Counted from the first letter of the stretch, positions 46,381 to 59,528 are shown. The stretch: 64,000 nucleotides of DNA from Sweltsa coloradensis (GCA_024449915.1 JAMZAV010000296.1:476071-540070); one strand, 5' to 3'. Notes: generated from the sequence alone by a model not told the origin. Numbers and translations: made by a program.

Positions 46381-49300
46381 TATAGAAGATTTCTCTTTAG
46401 TTATTAAACAGTTCATGTGATGTATAATATAGCTATCTGCTTAAGCCATTTGACCTGTTCAATGCGTAGAAAACAAATATGAAACATTCGCTATAGAGAT
46501 AACGATTTGATTCCTTGAATAGTCCAATTATAGTTAAGCATGCACACACGCATACTCAACAAACACAAATAGACCGATACACATTCTTGTGTTTGTATTT
46601 CCTACTTCGTTTGTTGTGTTTGTGAATAGTAACTATTCGCCTTTAGTTGTAAATGTAAAACTATTTACTTAATATGTCACATCGCGATGACAAGGACAAT
46701 TAAAACAAATATTGGATAATTAATTGTCCGCAGTAAGAACATATAAATGCATTAACATTCCAGTCTGTCGTGACATGCAGCTGCATGAGTGCGACCCACA
46801 TTTGGTTACGTCACGTAGGACGTAGTGTCCCATTGGCTGCCACTTGTCAGCACGATTTCAGCCGCTCAAATGGATTTCTCGCTCACGTGAAAATGTGATT
46901 ATGGTTCAAATGAACACGACATGATTGTAATCGGTTGCTTACGGAGTCACGCGTTTCTCGTCTTTTCTGGGCCACTGGAACCATTGCATGGGGCCTATAC
47001 AGAGGTGGGTCGGGTTATCCCAAAATAATAACAAATTATGAGTTTTGGAAAATTAAGATAGTTTTATAAAGAAGTAACTAAAAGTTAATCATAATTTTAT
47101 ACAACGTTACAACACTTGTTTGTTAAATATACTTTTGGCTTCTCTAAAATCTGAAGAAAGTTGGGACGTAGGTTATAATAAAAATTCACATTTCTGTTGA
47201 GTCTTGCACTAAATTTCCAGTTTGATTGAATTGCACTGCTCAACAACACATACAGTACAATACAATACACAATACAATACAGTAAAAATAAATTTGGCTG
47301 ACACGTGATTGCAAATATTTATAGTTACTTGAAGTTATAACTTTATAATTTCTAAAAACTTCGATAAAATTAACCCAAATAAGTAATAATGTTACACGAC
47401 GTTCTTTTAAGAAAGAAACAATTAAATTATTAATTAGTGTTGGGTTTTAATATTAACATTGCCCTTCAACATAGATGGCACAGAATGTCGACACATACCC
47501 GGCACCTCCACCAAAACCAACGACATTTTTAAAGTAACAAAGATATTTTTGTCATTTTATTATCTCAAATTTTCGTCATCAATTTTGTTGATCGTCCTGA
47601 TAACGTATAGACATCTCTATGGTGTTCTTTGTCTATTGTTCAGTCCCTCAAGCAGGTTAGGTTGATAAAACTAGCCCGCCAGACAGAGCAATTAGGCCGT
47701 GATGGACGCGGAGGACCATCTATTGAGGCTGTGTTGCGCATTTAGCTTTGTGCTCTAGACGCCCTTGTTCACCAAACAAGGTGATTAATGTGTTTAGAAG
47801 GCCGAGGAAATGTAAATCACAGCCCTCTCGCTAAGGTTTTCAAGCTGACGAACGAAACTCAATTTGAACTTGGGTTAAAAAGGGAAGTAAAATAGAAAAG
47901 TAATAAAGGATTAAATTTTTTACAATTTGCATTGCAAACGAGATATTAAGGTTTCTTTTACAGCGAACGAACAGGATGAATTTCTAAAGGAAGTAAGAAA
48001 ATGATTTTGTTTGTTGGATATAGAGGTAGAGGTATAAGCTCTGAAAGCAATTTTCCATCCGTCTCATTCTTTACAGCTCTCTCTCTCTCTCTCTCTCTCT
48101 CCCTCTCCATGCCTCTCTCTCCTCTCTCATTTCACATATCCAATCTTGACAACACACTCACACGCAACATAATAATATATATGTGTAATACTTCATTATT
48201 TTTAGAATAATATAAATTATCATTTCATGGTACAGCGAAGTGCTACACAAAATTTTACTGGGGTTGACCTTTTCGTGCAGCTAATCCTAGACTTTCGATA
48301 TGCCACTTTTCGACACGTTCCTGTTATATGTTTCGGACAAATTCCCTTCAAAATCAACACGATCGAATTTCTATTGAATGTTTATATCAAATTTCACTTC
48401 TCTTCCATTATATGCACAACCATGGTTTTACCCACACTTTCTAACTAATTCACATACACTTGCTTAGTTTCGTATACACATTCATTGATACTACTCCAAT
48501 GTACACAATTAACATGTTTGTTTCTTTTATTTATTTAACGAGACTCCTAGCTAGTTATAAAAACTGTTTTACAAAGGTGGACTATTTAATGCGTTAATTA
48601 TTTATGATATAAATTAAGAAATCACTTTTTTCATCTCCGTCACATAATCTGTTACTGTTTAAAAATCATTTTTATTAAATCTATCTACTTACTCCATCTA
48701 CTTACTTATAAGCAGAAATGCATAATATTGTATTGTTAAAACAAATATTATAAACAATACTTGCATAACCATGAAAAGCGGAATACTATCTTTCTGAGAT
48801 ATGCTTTGCAATGCGACTAAATGAAAACAATCCATAGATTGTTTGTGAAAGGTAGAAATCTACGCACTAGTCAACAAAACATGAGCTAAATGAACCGTAT
48901 GTTGTACGGAAAATGGCAGGAGTTATCTAGTTATTTTGTCTGAGGTCTTATCATAATTGCCTAGTATACTTGCACCCTACTATAAAGATCATGTTTTACA
49001 TTAATTATGTATAAGTCCATGGTTTTAACATAAGCCCCCTCCATTATGAATGTTGTGTGAGATAAATAATTGCCATATTAAATATTCTTAACTTGTGAAT
49101 CCATTTAGTACTACTTTTTATATATTTCGAGCAGAAATCAATGTTGTTTATAAACGATTGATTAGTTTATTGATATTATTTCATCAATATTGTTATTATC
49201 ATAGATTCCATTGGGTGAATGAATCTGTTTACCGTTAAATTCATGTATTTATTTTAAAGAACCATAACAATTATGAAAATGAAAACAAGCATTTAGAAAT

Positions 49301-51637
49301 AGGGTCGCCCTAAAATAACTATTCAAATCATATCACATAACAGTAAAACACAACAAACATCACAGGAATAAATTATAGACGTGCATTACCATAAGGGTCG
49401 CGCATCACACACTTCAGTTGCCTTGTGTATGCTTCCTACACGAGCATTCACCAAAAGCATAATAGATGATCGTTGCTTTACCGACACAAACGCAATCATT
49501 AATATGTATGCTGTGCATATGGGAGGCACAAACACATCACGTGAACTAGAATTTTAATAATTCTCTTTTTCTTTAAGTATTTATATTTGAATTCAATGTT
49601 CACTGATTTAAACAACATTGTTTATGACTTGACGAAGTTCATAATCTCAATCGAATTATTAAATATATATTACGTCACGATTCTAGCTGAAAAGTGCGTT
49701 CGTATTTTTTGAAGTATACTACTCTGAGGTGTATGTACATACATAATTTGTTTTTAAATTGTTGGTTCCATTTGGTCACACGAAATTTGTAAATATATGT
49801 AAACCGTTTCTATGCGTTCTATCTATACAATGCAATTCGTAGCTAAAGTTGAGGCACGCAAAACTCTATACAATCGGTTAAAATAGAAGTTATCTTTCAG
49901 TACAACCATTTTCCAAATCCATAGTTGCAATTTGAACGAACAAAAAAATTAAAATGGATGCTCTGGCAAATAATTCATATTTCAACCGATTGTTGGACTT
50001 AACCCATCTGTTTTTAAAATGGACTTAGACCCATAGAATTCTGCGTACCTCAGATCTTCCTCGTTCGATCTTCCTTGTAGCCATTTTTAAAAGTATGTGT
50101 AACCATAATGGTAATTTTTGTTTTCAATCAGCAAGCCAGCGAATACATAATATAATATTTAGCACAAACCCAAAAATACAAAATCCAATTCTGCCCGGGA
50201 TTAAACCATTTAATTCATTTTGTAATTTCTGGATTGTATAAAATAGTTTCAATTCCACCTGCGCGAGAGTTTCTGCTCAAAACAGAACGATCTCAAATAA
50301 AAAGTGTTGAACAAGTCTGTATGTTATATTTCGTTTACCGTCGTACTAGTCCAGTATTTATGTTTGAGTTGTCCAGACAAGTTTCCAGATCTCTTTTCTT
50401 GGTTATATCAAGCAAGATACGGTAGTTTGTTAAGATTCTGCGACGTTATGTCAAAAAAATGAGAGTGAACTTTGTACCCTCTTGAAATCAGAACCAGTGT
50501 TCATTCCAGACATTTTCTCTATTGGGGGGGGGGGAGATGCCCCCCACAATTGCGCCGCAGACGATTTTTTTAAGTTCCATTTCTTACGTGGTTTTAAGTG
50601 TTTTAGAAGAAGTTAAGGTAGTTGTTGAACGCGATAGTTTTACTAGAATCTAAAGAATATTATTGAATGTATTGCACTTATCAGAACGAACATATAAGTG
50701 TTCTCAAGAAGCACGTGTGGTATATTTTGGTTTCGACTTGTGGTGATTTTGACCTAATGCACCGTGTTCTACTCAAGTCTCTAGGGTAGGCACTGCCAAC
50801 CCTAGAGAGTATGCCTGGAATCAACACTGAACATAATTTCTCTGACTTTTCCGGTTGCATAAAGCCTTACTAGACAAACGCGTTGTTTAGAGACGCATTT
50901 ACGCTAGATGGAACGCGATGTGTTGGGTTGTGAGAGGTAGCGCATCAATGTTGGTGTGCACGAGCGGTTGTAGGGTCTGCTCAATACAATTCTCCTAGCC
51001 AGTATGATACGTTTTCTTTCTGTTTATCTACGTTTGCGTCGTCAATAGCAAATCAAACTCAGGAAAGTTGATGCAGCCTGGTGATGAACCCACTAAATCT
51101 CTACGGACCCGCCGCTCCACGCGCTCGCTCGAGGTAAAGTTGAAGGTCATTGATGGGTCCAAATCCGCCATTACGAATCTCACTTAAAAAAAGTTCAGTA
51201 TTATTTCAACCGAGTATTTTTCTACCCAAAATGTTATTTGAATAATAAAATATAACAAATTGATAGGATAAAATAAAAGTGTAGTTTACCTTATTAATAA
51301 ACTTTTGGGTGGATGGGTGTTCATTATTGGTCTTCATGTTTTTCCAAATTTGATTAACATGGGATATTTATAATTGGGAAAATGATGTAACAAATACTTA
51401 TTTACCTGGAGAGTGATAAAGTAGAAACAAAAATGTAAAAATATGACTAGGGTCACACAAATACTTAAAATTACGAATTTTAGAGACATGCAAATTCACA
51501 ATTTTGCGTGTGTACTGTATATGTCACTCTGGTCATCATTGTTTACCTTATTGTGAAAATATTTGCGACGAACTTGTTTTAAAGTTCCCCGAAAGTCCGC
51601 TAGGAGATTCAGAGTGAGAGAATTTGTATGGACTCAC
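46381..51637. other. 5.3 kb without a recognised gene; likely intron or flank of the TipE-like gene
   Basis: The TipE-like exon ends in a donor at 51637, so this stretch is its first intron, at least in part. I could not identify an acceptor and coding exon in it. It holds an isolated GTGCC box (about 47500, ACCCGGCACCTCCACCAAAA), a (CT)n tract at 48080-48110, a G10 run near 50524, and a TACGTCAC/CCCATTGG cluster near 46805-46845 that could be regulatory. Confidence 0.4.
50778..50808. other. Perfect 10-bp-stem hairpin
   Basis: TCTCTAGGGT and ACCCTAGAGA face each other across an 11-nt loop (AGGCACTGCCA). The stem has no mismatches. No terminator role is implied in a eukaryote. Confidence 0.6.
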
Positions 51638-51638
51638 C
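51631..51638 (-). other. Splice donor of the TipE-like exon
   Basis: The minus strand reads GATACCAG|GTGAGTCC, a full-consensus 5' splice site. Read without splicing, the frame ends at a TGA created inside GTGAGT, which explains the apparent stop. Confidence 0.85.
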
Positions 51639-52386
51639 TGGTATCCTCCATGACCGGGCGTCTGTGCCGGTGTCGTCTGCTGCGTCCGGACGCGCAGCGG
51701 CAATCACAATACATCACGCATAGGGCCACCGAGGTCGCAATCGTCACGATGAAGGGCACGGCAAAGTAGTGGACGATCGTTTGCACTTGTTCCTCCTTGT
51801 CGTAGTGCCCCAACACGACCGTACGGTTCTGTTTCGAGTAATAGCACGGAAACTCCGTGTCGACCTCCCCGAAGTTGTCCGTGAAGTTCTGACAGTCGAC
51901 GTTCGGGGGATACCCGCACCCTTTGATATTGACCAGCAACACCGCGTCGTCCGTCACGTTCTCTCCGGAGGGCGAGGGCGGGACGGTGGAGTTCTTCAGA
52001 TGGAAAGGAGTCGTTGAGTAAGAAACGTGGATGTGAGTGCAAGAGAACATGTCACTTGTGCACCCCTCTCGACATGAACTCCACGTACAGTTGAAGATCC
52101 CGATGAAGTTCTCCGTGCGGGTGGTGACGCAACGCACGGGCTCGGGAACGAAGTCGGCGGCGAGGGTGCTGATGGCTGGGTCCACGTAGAGGGGCACGAG
52201 GAAGAGCAGGGAGGAACCAGCCCCCACCGCGCACATCGCGAGGAACGACGTCATGTAGAACCAGAGGCGCTGACGACATGTCCTCTTCGGCTTCTTGGGT
52301 TTCTTCGGCTGGGCGAGCTCGATGAGCTTCCGCTTCCGCAGCTCCTGTTGCTGGTCCAGGAGCAGCTCCGAGCTGCTGCTCCGCAT
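51638..52386 (-). CDS. tipE-like: TipE/Teh-family sodium channel auxiliary subunit, first coding exon
   Basis: Family members are two-pass membrane proteins that raise the surface expression or alter the gating of the Para-type voltage-gated sodium channel. The ATG at 52386 has a good context (ACCATGC). The in-frame GTG two codons upstream follows a TGA, so ATG is the start. This exon encodes 249 codons plus two bases: a basic cytosolic N-terminus (residues 1-40, PKKPKKPKR), TM1 (about 41-67), an extracellular loop, TM2 (about 203-226), then a Cys cluster (C223, C227, C229, C231) and an R/H-rich tail. Family signatures are NCTWSSCREGCTSD (99-112), IKGCGYPPNVDC (154-165) and FPCYYSK (179-185). 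The loop has eight cysteines and five N-glycosylation sites (N99, N132, N143, N167, N187). The exon stops at CAG|GTGAGT (donor at 51637), so the C-terminus lies in unseen exons. The loop is short compared with fly TipE. The paralogue is not assignable. Confidence 0.9.
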
Positions 52387-53260
52387 GGTCACTCAGAGAC
52401 GATCTAGTGACGTCACCACGGACATACCCCGATCACTCCCTAGGGTGCTGTAGGGCGCTCGACTCTCTCGTTATCATGGCCTCTTGGATTAGCGGGGAGA
52501 GATCACGAACCACACTCACACCCTTTAACTTCGACCCTGCTTACGGGAACCCTTGCACCGTCGCCTGCCTCAACACCAACATCCCGGAGTCTCCATCTGT
52601 CGACTCGTTGGAACCGATCCAATGTTCGAAAACTAATTTAAAATTCCTTCAACTCGTAGACTTCACTTTACCAATCAATAACCAATCAAACTCCTCCAAA
52701 GATTCTAACGGAGACACATTTTCTTCTTAGACCGTTATTATTAATTTCGTCCAATAATCACATATTTAACAATTGGTACGTTCAAGATTGTTCTGTAGTG
52801 TGAGATTGTATAGAAGAAATTGTCTTCACAGATTCAAAACAATGTTCTGTTTAGGTGCGGTTCGAATTGCTGACCAAACCTCAAAAAACTTTTTAAACGT
52901 TCCAAATATTTGTAAGATTTGGGGAGTGTCTTTTCGAAAAGCCCAAAGATTGAAGATATCCAAGTAGCGGTCGAAACTTGTTTGAACCGCCTCGGAGAAT
53001 ATCACACTGTTACTGTTGGTGTCGTTGTTGAGAAGGTTGTCGTTGGTCGCCCTCAGATTCTCGCGGAGAGAGGCGTGAGCGAGAGCATACCTTGCTCCGT
53101 CTACGTATGAAGCGACCAGCTGACCGACTGAAGGCGCTCGCGTCGCGACGCCCTACCGACGCCTCGCACCCAGCGCGCAGGCCTCGACGCCAGGTGATCC
53201 CGAGGGCACGAGGATGCTAGACGCCACTAGGGGACTCCCCCCCTACCCCCACCATTCAAT
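52387..53260 (-). promoter_or_regulatory. Upstream flank of the TipE-like gene, CRE and CpG-rich part
   Basis: A full CRE palindrome TGACGTCA lies at 52408-52415, 22 bp before the ATG. CpG density rises at about 53090-53215 (GCTCGCGTCGCGACGCCC), unlike the AT-rich surroundings. No TATA box or upstream noncoding exon could be fixed. The short plus-strand frames here (52407-52730 and others) have no domain. Calling it promoter or 5' UTR is inference from position and composition. Confidence 0.35.
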
Positions 53261-55810
53261 ATTAAGGGGAGTTGTGATGCTCTTTCTTGGACATTTCTAT
53301 TACCTTTGTGGTTGTTAGGCGATTAGAACTATTACATTATTTAGTCGTGGTGTGCGACTATGCGAGCTTAAAAGGGGGGTTTGCGTGTTGACTTAGATCA
53401 TTCAACTTTTATCATTTCCTCGATCTAAAGCAGAGGGTCTACCATTACTGCTAAATAAACAAGGGAAAGTGATAGACAACTCGAAGTGAAAGTAAAATCA
53501 ACAACTAATGCTCAAGGAAATGGTTTTATCATGTTGGCACTTATATTTTTAATTGGATTTACTTTATACAAACGAGGCATTTCACTTCACCCAATGCAAT
53601 CAACAAAACAATTGAATATAATGTTGATTATATTGTATTTATTGTTTTAAGTTTTTATCACATACCGTCACGATCTGAAAAATTTAAAATACATATTTAC
53701 ATTACCATATTAATTTTATTTGCTATTTTGTATTGTAAGATTTCGTTAAAAATACAATACCGTTTCAATTCGCGTATATTTTTATACGTGTGTATTACGT
53801 TTCTAATAATCAAGATTATTATTATTTCAAATAATTTTCGTTTATCTAACGTATTTAATTACCGGTACTTGAATATACACACTACACTATAAAAATTTAC
53901 ACCGGTTTTAAATAATTTGGCATAAAAGATGTATTATTTATATCGACAGAGACACACAATGGCACCCAGTACGCATCTGTTTCAGAAAGCAGACCTATGA
54001 TTTGACGAAGCCATTATTGATTTAGTTCATTTGATTATAAATTAACAAACTTTTGCGTGCTTTTAAAGTAATTATCTACAAAACGGAAGGATATTAATTA
54101 ACTTTCATTTTTAATTAATATTTCAATATAAAACTGTCTGTACTGCTCAGGCTGAAAACATTTACCGATAGTTAAGGTATTAGCTTTTGAGCTGTTTCTA
54201 AAGCGATTCTAATCGTTATTGTAGAGCTTGATCTTGATAATAAATATTGTTACTTATTCTTCTGCAAAAGTAGCTACATGAAGTATCTTACATGAAGTAT
54301 CTTCCTTCTAAAAAACAAACAAACAAATGTGTGTCCCAGTGATCATTAGTATTGACTAAGGCCCTTATCCAAAGGTGTGCGCTGGTCTTAATAACCTAAA
54401 CCTTGTTGATATTTCAACCCGACAGGAATCGGCTACCAGCCGCGACTTAAGGTTCTAAGACTAGACTTGCTCTGAAGATAATCCTGCGTTTTTTAACGTA
54501 TACATGTAAGTTTTACCGTTAAGTTAAGAAGTTATATACTTAATAGTTTTACTCATTGTTATGTTGTCAAGGTACTCTTAAGAAAACCGGGACGACACTG
54601 TGTATATTAGCCTAATGAAGAAGTCTTACTGCTTATGCTTTAGCGGTTCCAATATTAATTATTATAATATATATACATTCTGAAAAATTGTGTGATTATG
54701 ATATATTATTCATAAAAAAATTCCTATTACTTATATCGTCAGAACGTATTCTAAGGCAGCCATTTTTAACCACTAGGATAAATCTAGTGTCTACTTTTCA
54801 TTGCTGATACTATTTCTTGTACTAACGCTCTGTTGTGATTCGACCATTACTTCTGACGTCACCGATGATTGATGACGTCGGCTGTCAGATCAAGAACTAG
54901 ACCAAGACTTTACAACGAATGACTATGACCTTTCGGAGACAGACTGAGAAATTTCTGGAACTTTCTATGACGCATCGATATCAAAGTTCTTTATGGACAA
55001 TAAAGGTTAAATAACGTTACGAATTCAAACCCGTTAGTCATCCTCTTTGTTAAACCAAGGTGGTGTGAATGTTCCGAGTCAAACTATTTATCTTTAGACT
55101 TGAATTGAATGGGTTACGTTTCTCTTATAAGGGAAAATTTGACAGTGAATTATTAAAAGTTCTAGAAGTTCATTATTTTAATGCAAATCTAATATTAAAA
55201 ATTTAAATGAAATCATGTATCAATATCTCAAATATTAACGTTTCTTTGTTTTTCGTCTTTATAGCTTTTAATGCATTTGTTCTCTTTGCAACAACTAAAT
55301 TCTCATTTATATGTAACGAAATAATGTCGCATAAAAATAAATATACAATTCAAATCAATTTAATCGATAAATTCAAACCAAGAATTTCGTTGTATTAGAT
55401 ATATCAATAAGTTCATGTTTATGCAAAATAAAATGTTGATTTGAAATTTTGTGACTGCAATACAGATTAATGTTATTCATTTTCATAGCTATCGATCGGT
55501 AATTTGGTACTTTTGAATTAGTTAAACATATTTGCAAAAGTTATTTCTTCTGTTGAAATTTAATTCCACCATAACAAAGATAACTAAATGTTGTTCTTAT
55601 AAAAATAATTAAATTAAATTTTAAAATGCGTTTAAGTTTTGAAGCGACAATAATATATGATTGAATGCTCACTTATATACCTGGCATTATTGCCGTCAAG
55701 TCTTGAAATACGCTTAGTAGTAAAGTTCGTAAACAATCTTTATAGTAATATAAATTATTAAATAAATAAAACGAACAATATCACGCTTTATTAAGTAAAT
55801 AATAATTAAT
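53261..55810. other. No gene recognised; paired CRE-like sites
   Basis: AT-rich. At about 54855-54885 TGACGTCACC and GATGACGTCGGC lie about 15 bp apart. No adjacent exon is visible. Confidence 0.35.
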
Positions 55811-55873
55811 TGGATGAGCGAAGCGAAGACTTCAATTTCACCGACCCCCCAAAAAATTTAGCTCGGGTTTTTT

Positions 55874-55904
<31 letters not shown>

Positions 55905-56565
55905 CGTTTTCGTCTGTTGTTCGCTCTCTACCGGGCAAACGGTATATGCGATCTTGATGAAAATTGACACGACCTTCGTTTCTTGAACTTAGACTTGCTA
56001 CATTTTTGGGTACAATCGAAAATATTTCTCATGAATATCGTACTTTTACGATTTTTTTCGATTTTAGTGCGATATTTTCGTGCCATTTGGGCCAATTCTT
56101 GACCAACGGGTGGGGCTTCAACGTTCAATTATCACATGGACATTAAGGTAATGGTGTATGTATTATTCTGAAAGAAAAGTTGAAAAAGTTAGCCAGAATC
56201 GAGAGAAATAAGCTTTAATATACGTTTTTGACTTTTTGAATGAATATTTTCGTGCCATTTGGGCCCAATTCTGACAAAGGGTTGGGGCTACAACGTCATA
56301 TTATACATGGACATTAAGTTATGGTTTTGTAGTACCTTTTGAAAGATAATAAAAAAATTTAGCCAGAATCCTAGATAATAAAGCTTTAATACAAGTTTTT
56401 TACGGTAAATAAAACCAATGGGACAAGAAACAAAAGAAACTTGACAACATTCACCTACAATGCGTGGGCAGCAAAAAAAAGCACTTGCAAAAGTAAAGAT
56501 ATACCACGCAAACTAAAACCTTTAAAAAGCTCACCATCAACGCGCGGGACTTTAGCGTTTCCTAT
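55811..56565 (+). mobile_element. Helentron-like HINE, family 1, copy D
   Basis: Starts T|TGGATGAGCGAAGCGAAGAC. The 3' end has decayed to GCGTTTCCTAT|T instead of CCTAG|T, and the subterminal inverted copy has lost a base (GCTCACCA). A near-pure T tract of about 34 nt (55875-55905) follows the CCGACCCCCC block. Two tandem internal units are present. Confidence 0.72.
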
Positions 56566-56848
56566 TTGTTTTCAAAATATAACGTTAGCGTAGGTGATTT
56601 GTCACAATAATCACAATTGCAGTGATTGCCTTCATGAAATTCTTGTGAACTGTAAAATGCATGAGAAATAAATACTTTTTTGTGTTTAATTAAAATTTAT
56701 CTCTGCTCTCTGAAGACCTCCCACATGCTTAATTAATAACCTATGTCAAGTTCAAACGAAATATTAATGAGATTTCTGGTCTACACTACATTTCAACATT
56801 ATTTTGATTAATGCGTTAGATTTAATTTATTGGTTTTATGCTCATTAT
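56566..56848. other. Spacer between HINE copies D and E
   Basis: AT-rich; no feature recognised. Confidence 0.4.
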
Positions 56849-57409
56849 TGGATGAGCGAAGCGAAGACTTCAATTTCACTGACCCCCAAAAATTTTGCTC
56901 GGGTGTTTTTTTTTGTCTGTTTGTTCGCTCTCTACCGGGCAAACGGCACATCCGATCTTGATGAAAATTGGAGTGGACCTTCGAAATCTCTGAACTTACA
57001 CCTGCCACGTTTTTGGGTACAACCGAAGAAATATTTCTTATGAATATCGTACTTTTACGATTTTTTTCGATTTTTAGTGCGATATTTTCGTGACATTTGG
57101 GCCGATTCTGACCAAACGGGTGGGGCTACAACGTTCATATTTTACATGTACATTAAGTTAATGGTAACGTTTTGCTTTTTGAAAGAAAAGGTTGAAAAAG
57201 TTAGCCAGAATCCATAAAATAAAGGTTTTAATATGAGTTTGTTGAGGTACATAATAGCACCTAACAAGTAACAATAGAAATTTGACAACAATCACCTACA
57301 ATGCTTTCAAAAAGCTCTTGAAAAAGTAAGAGATCCCACGCAAACAAAAAACTTACAAAAAAGCTCATCCATCAACGCGACTTATAAAAGTGTTTGCGAA
57401 GCTTCCTTG
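56849..57409 (+). mobile_element. Helentron-like HINE, family 1b, copy E
   Basis: Starts T|TGGATGAGCGAAGCGAAGAC. The 3' tip reads GCTCATCCATCAACGCGAC, then GTTTGCGAAGCTTCCTTG|T, related to the tip of copy C (GCGAAGCGGCCTAG). One internal unit only. The terminal CTTG is a one-base departure from CTAG. Confidence 0.72.
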
Positions 57410-58399
57410 TAATCATAATAAGTAATTAATGGAGCATTACAAAAAATAATTGAACGATTGAACGAGTGCCTAGATTGGAAAATAAAGTTCAAGGATTGAT
57501 TTCACGATATCTAACGCGTTAGGATATGATGGATTCGATCGTGCGCCGACTACCCAAAACTTTCGAACCATTTGCTCTTCGAATAAAATCCCATTCAAAC
57601 TGAAATGTCATTACTGATATTAATTTTGATACACCGTTAAAATCAAATTATTAAAAATTTGCATAACCAAGTTGAAGCTTATTTAATTTTAGCTGTCAAT
57701 AATAAGCCAATAATTCTACAAATGAAAAATTAATTACAGTTTATTAATTTAATTTTCATGCCAGACACGACAGGAATAATGAATTGGCGTTAAAGTCGAG
57801 TTTGAAATTTAGTGTTTGATTTCAATAATATGTATTTTTCTAAACCATTTCATCCGTGGACTTATAACTACGAATTTCCTAATGAAACTATCAAATTAAA
57901 AGTTTATCTATTAAAACTTTTAACACGTCTCGCGACCCGTCCATGACATATGTATTGATCAGGCTGTTATGTGCCGGTGGTGTTTTCAAGTATTTAAAGT
58001 ATTTAGGTTCCAACAACTCTATTAAAAATTAAAAATTAACTCCCATTTATTTTTTATAAATTTTATTTTTTTAAATCATAATGATAATATGCTTGCAAAA
58101 CGGTACACATTATTCAAACGAGAAAAACTCTAAATACGAATTTATTTATGTTTTTAATTTATTGTATTTATGGATTACTTACTGATTATATATATATCGA
58201 TTATACACAGGAAGCATTTTTATACCCGTTTTTATTTTCTAGTATCTGGGATTTCGTTTAATTGTTTAATGAGCTCTTAATTATCTGGGTTATATTTCCT
58301 GTTGCATTTAATTAATCACTGGTTTAGGTGGAAGAATAATCACGTTTGATTTGACCTGCTATTTTTCAATTAAAACTTACGTATCTGACAGAAAAAATA
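57410..58399. other. No gene recognised
   Basis: AT-rich sequence with nothing supportable. Confidence 0.45.
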
Positions 58400-58535
58400 A
58401 ACAACTAACTTACTGAAATACTCTAAAATCACATTGCCGGATTAAATTCATTTCAGACTAAACTGGGAGTCGAACCCGTAGACTCTCTGCATTGAACGCA
58501 GCAAAAAAACACACATGGCCGTCGAGCCACACCTT
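58400..58535 (-). mobile_element. tRNA-like SINE head candidate
   Basis: The minus strand reads TGGCTCGACGGCCATG, then GCTGCGTTCAATGCAG (anticodon-arm-like) and CTACGGGTTCGACTCCC, a good B box. A tail TTAGTCTGAAATGAATTTAA follows. The A-box region starts like the 39140 copy (TGGCTCG). Confidence 0.5.
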
Positions 58536-59422
58536 ACTATAGCGTATGTCCAACCCCTCCCAAATGCGGCGTCCCCCGTCCAAGGAGTGTCCGCATCAAT
58601 CACAAGATCCCGTGGGATATCTCCAGGTCACAGGATGTCGTCCGGTCAAGGTGTTCGGGAACTCCCCGATTAGACCGGGGCGCAATGCTGCAGGTCGCAA
58701 CATGACAAACGCCATCCCTACACCAAGTTTATGAATTGCAAGAAACCCGAAAAGCAAAAGTTGCTGAGTGTGGCGAATTGATGGAGGCAATTACTTTAGG
58801 TGAGAAATGCTTATCGCAATCTTTAGCGCGAAGAAAATATGAAAAAAGGGTGAAATTTCTCGTTTCGCTTCTACGATTTCTGGAGCCGGGCCAGTTTTGA
58901 AATTGCTGTCAAGGGGATTTAAAGTTTCGAGGTCGAGGTTCGGTTCGTCGGACGTGGGACTTAGCAGGGGTCGGCAACCTGAGTAGGATGTGGAGCCTAA
59001 TACACCTGACCTCAAGGCCTCCTATATATGTGGTCAGGCCTTACTCTAAAGCTGATGTGACGCCACGGATCTGTCGAGGTAGTTCAGTGTTAGCTACTAT
59101 AAGGTTCCACCACAGTGGTCTACTATCACAGGATCAAGTATCAAGTACATCAATATCAAGTATATGATGAACGTATAGCCTTAATCTCAGTTGGGCCTAA
59201 TCCTTTTTATCTTATTATCCTTGCATTATCCTTGCATTGGCAAATGTAAATTGTAAATTCACACCTAAAGCGGCTCTTCAATTTCTTATAATTCAGCTAA
59301 TGTGCATGGTATTCGTATTTAATGTATGTATTTTCAAATTATGTTTAAATACTTGTTTAGAATGTTATAAAGTATAGAAATGTTTTGAAGAATGTTATAA
59401 TTAATGTTTTCCAATACATTAT
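58536..59422. other. No gene recognised
   Basis: The part at 58550-58720 is less AT-rich and open on both strands for about 60 codons, with no domain. The rest holds nothing supportable. Confidence 0.4.
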
Positions 59423-59480
59423 TGGATGAGCGAAGCGAAGACTTCAATTTCACTGACCCCCCAAAAAATTTAGCTCCAAT

Positions 59481-59528
<48 letters not shown>

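Noticed and set aside
52387..52392. GTG two codons upstream as the start of the TipE-like protein
   Set aside because: A TGA stop lies directly before it, and eukaryotic initiation at the ATG at 52386 with an ACC context is far more likely.
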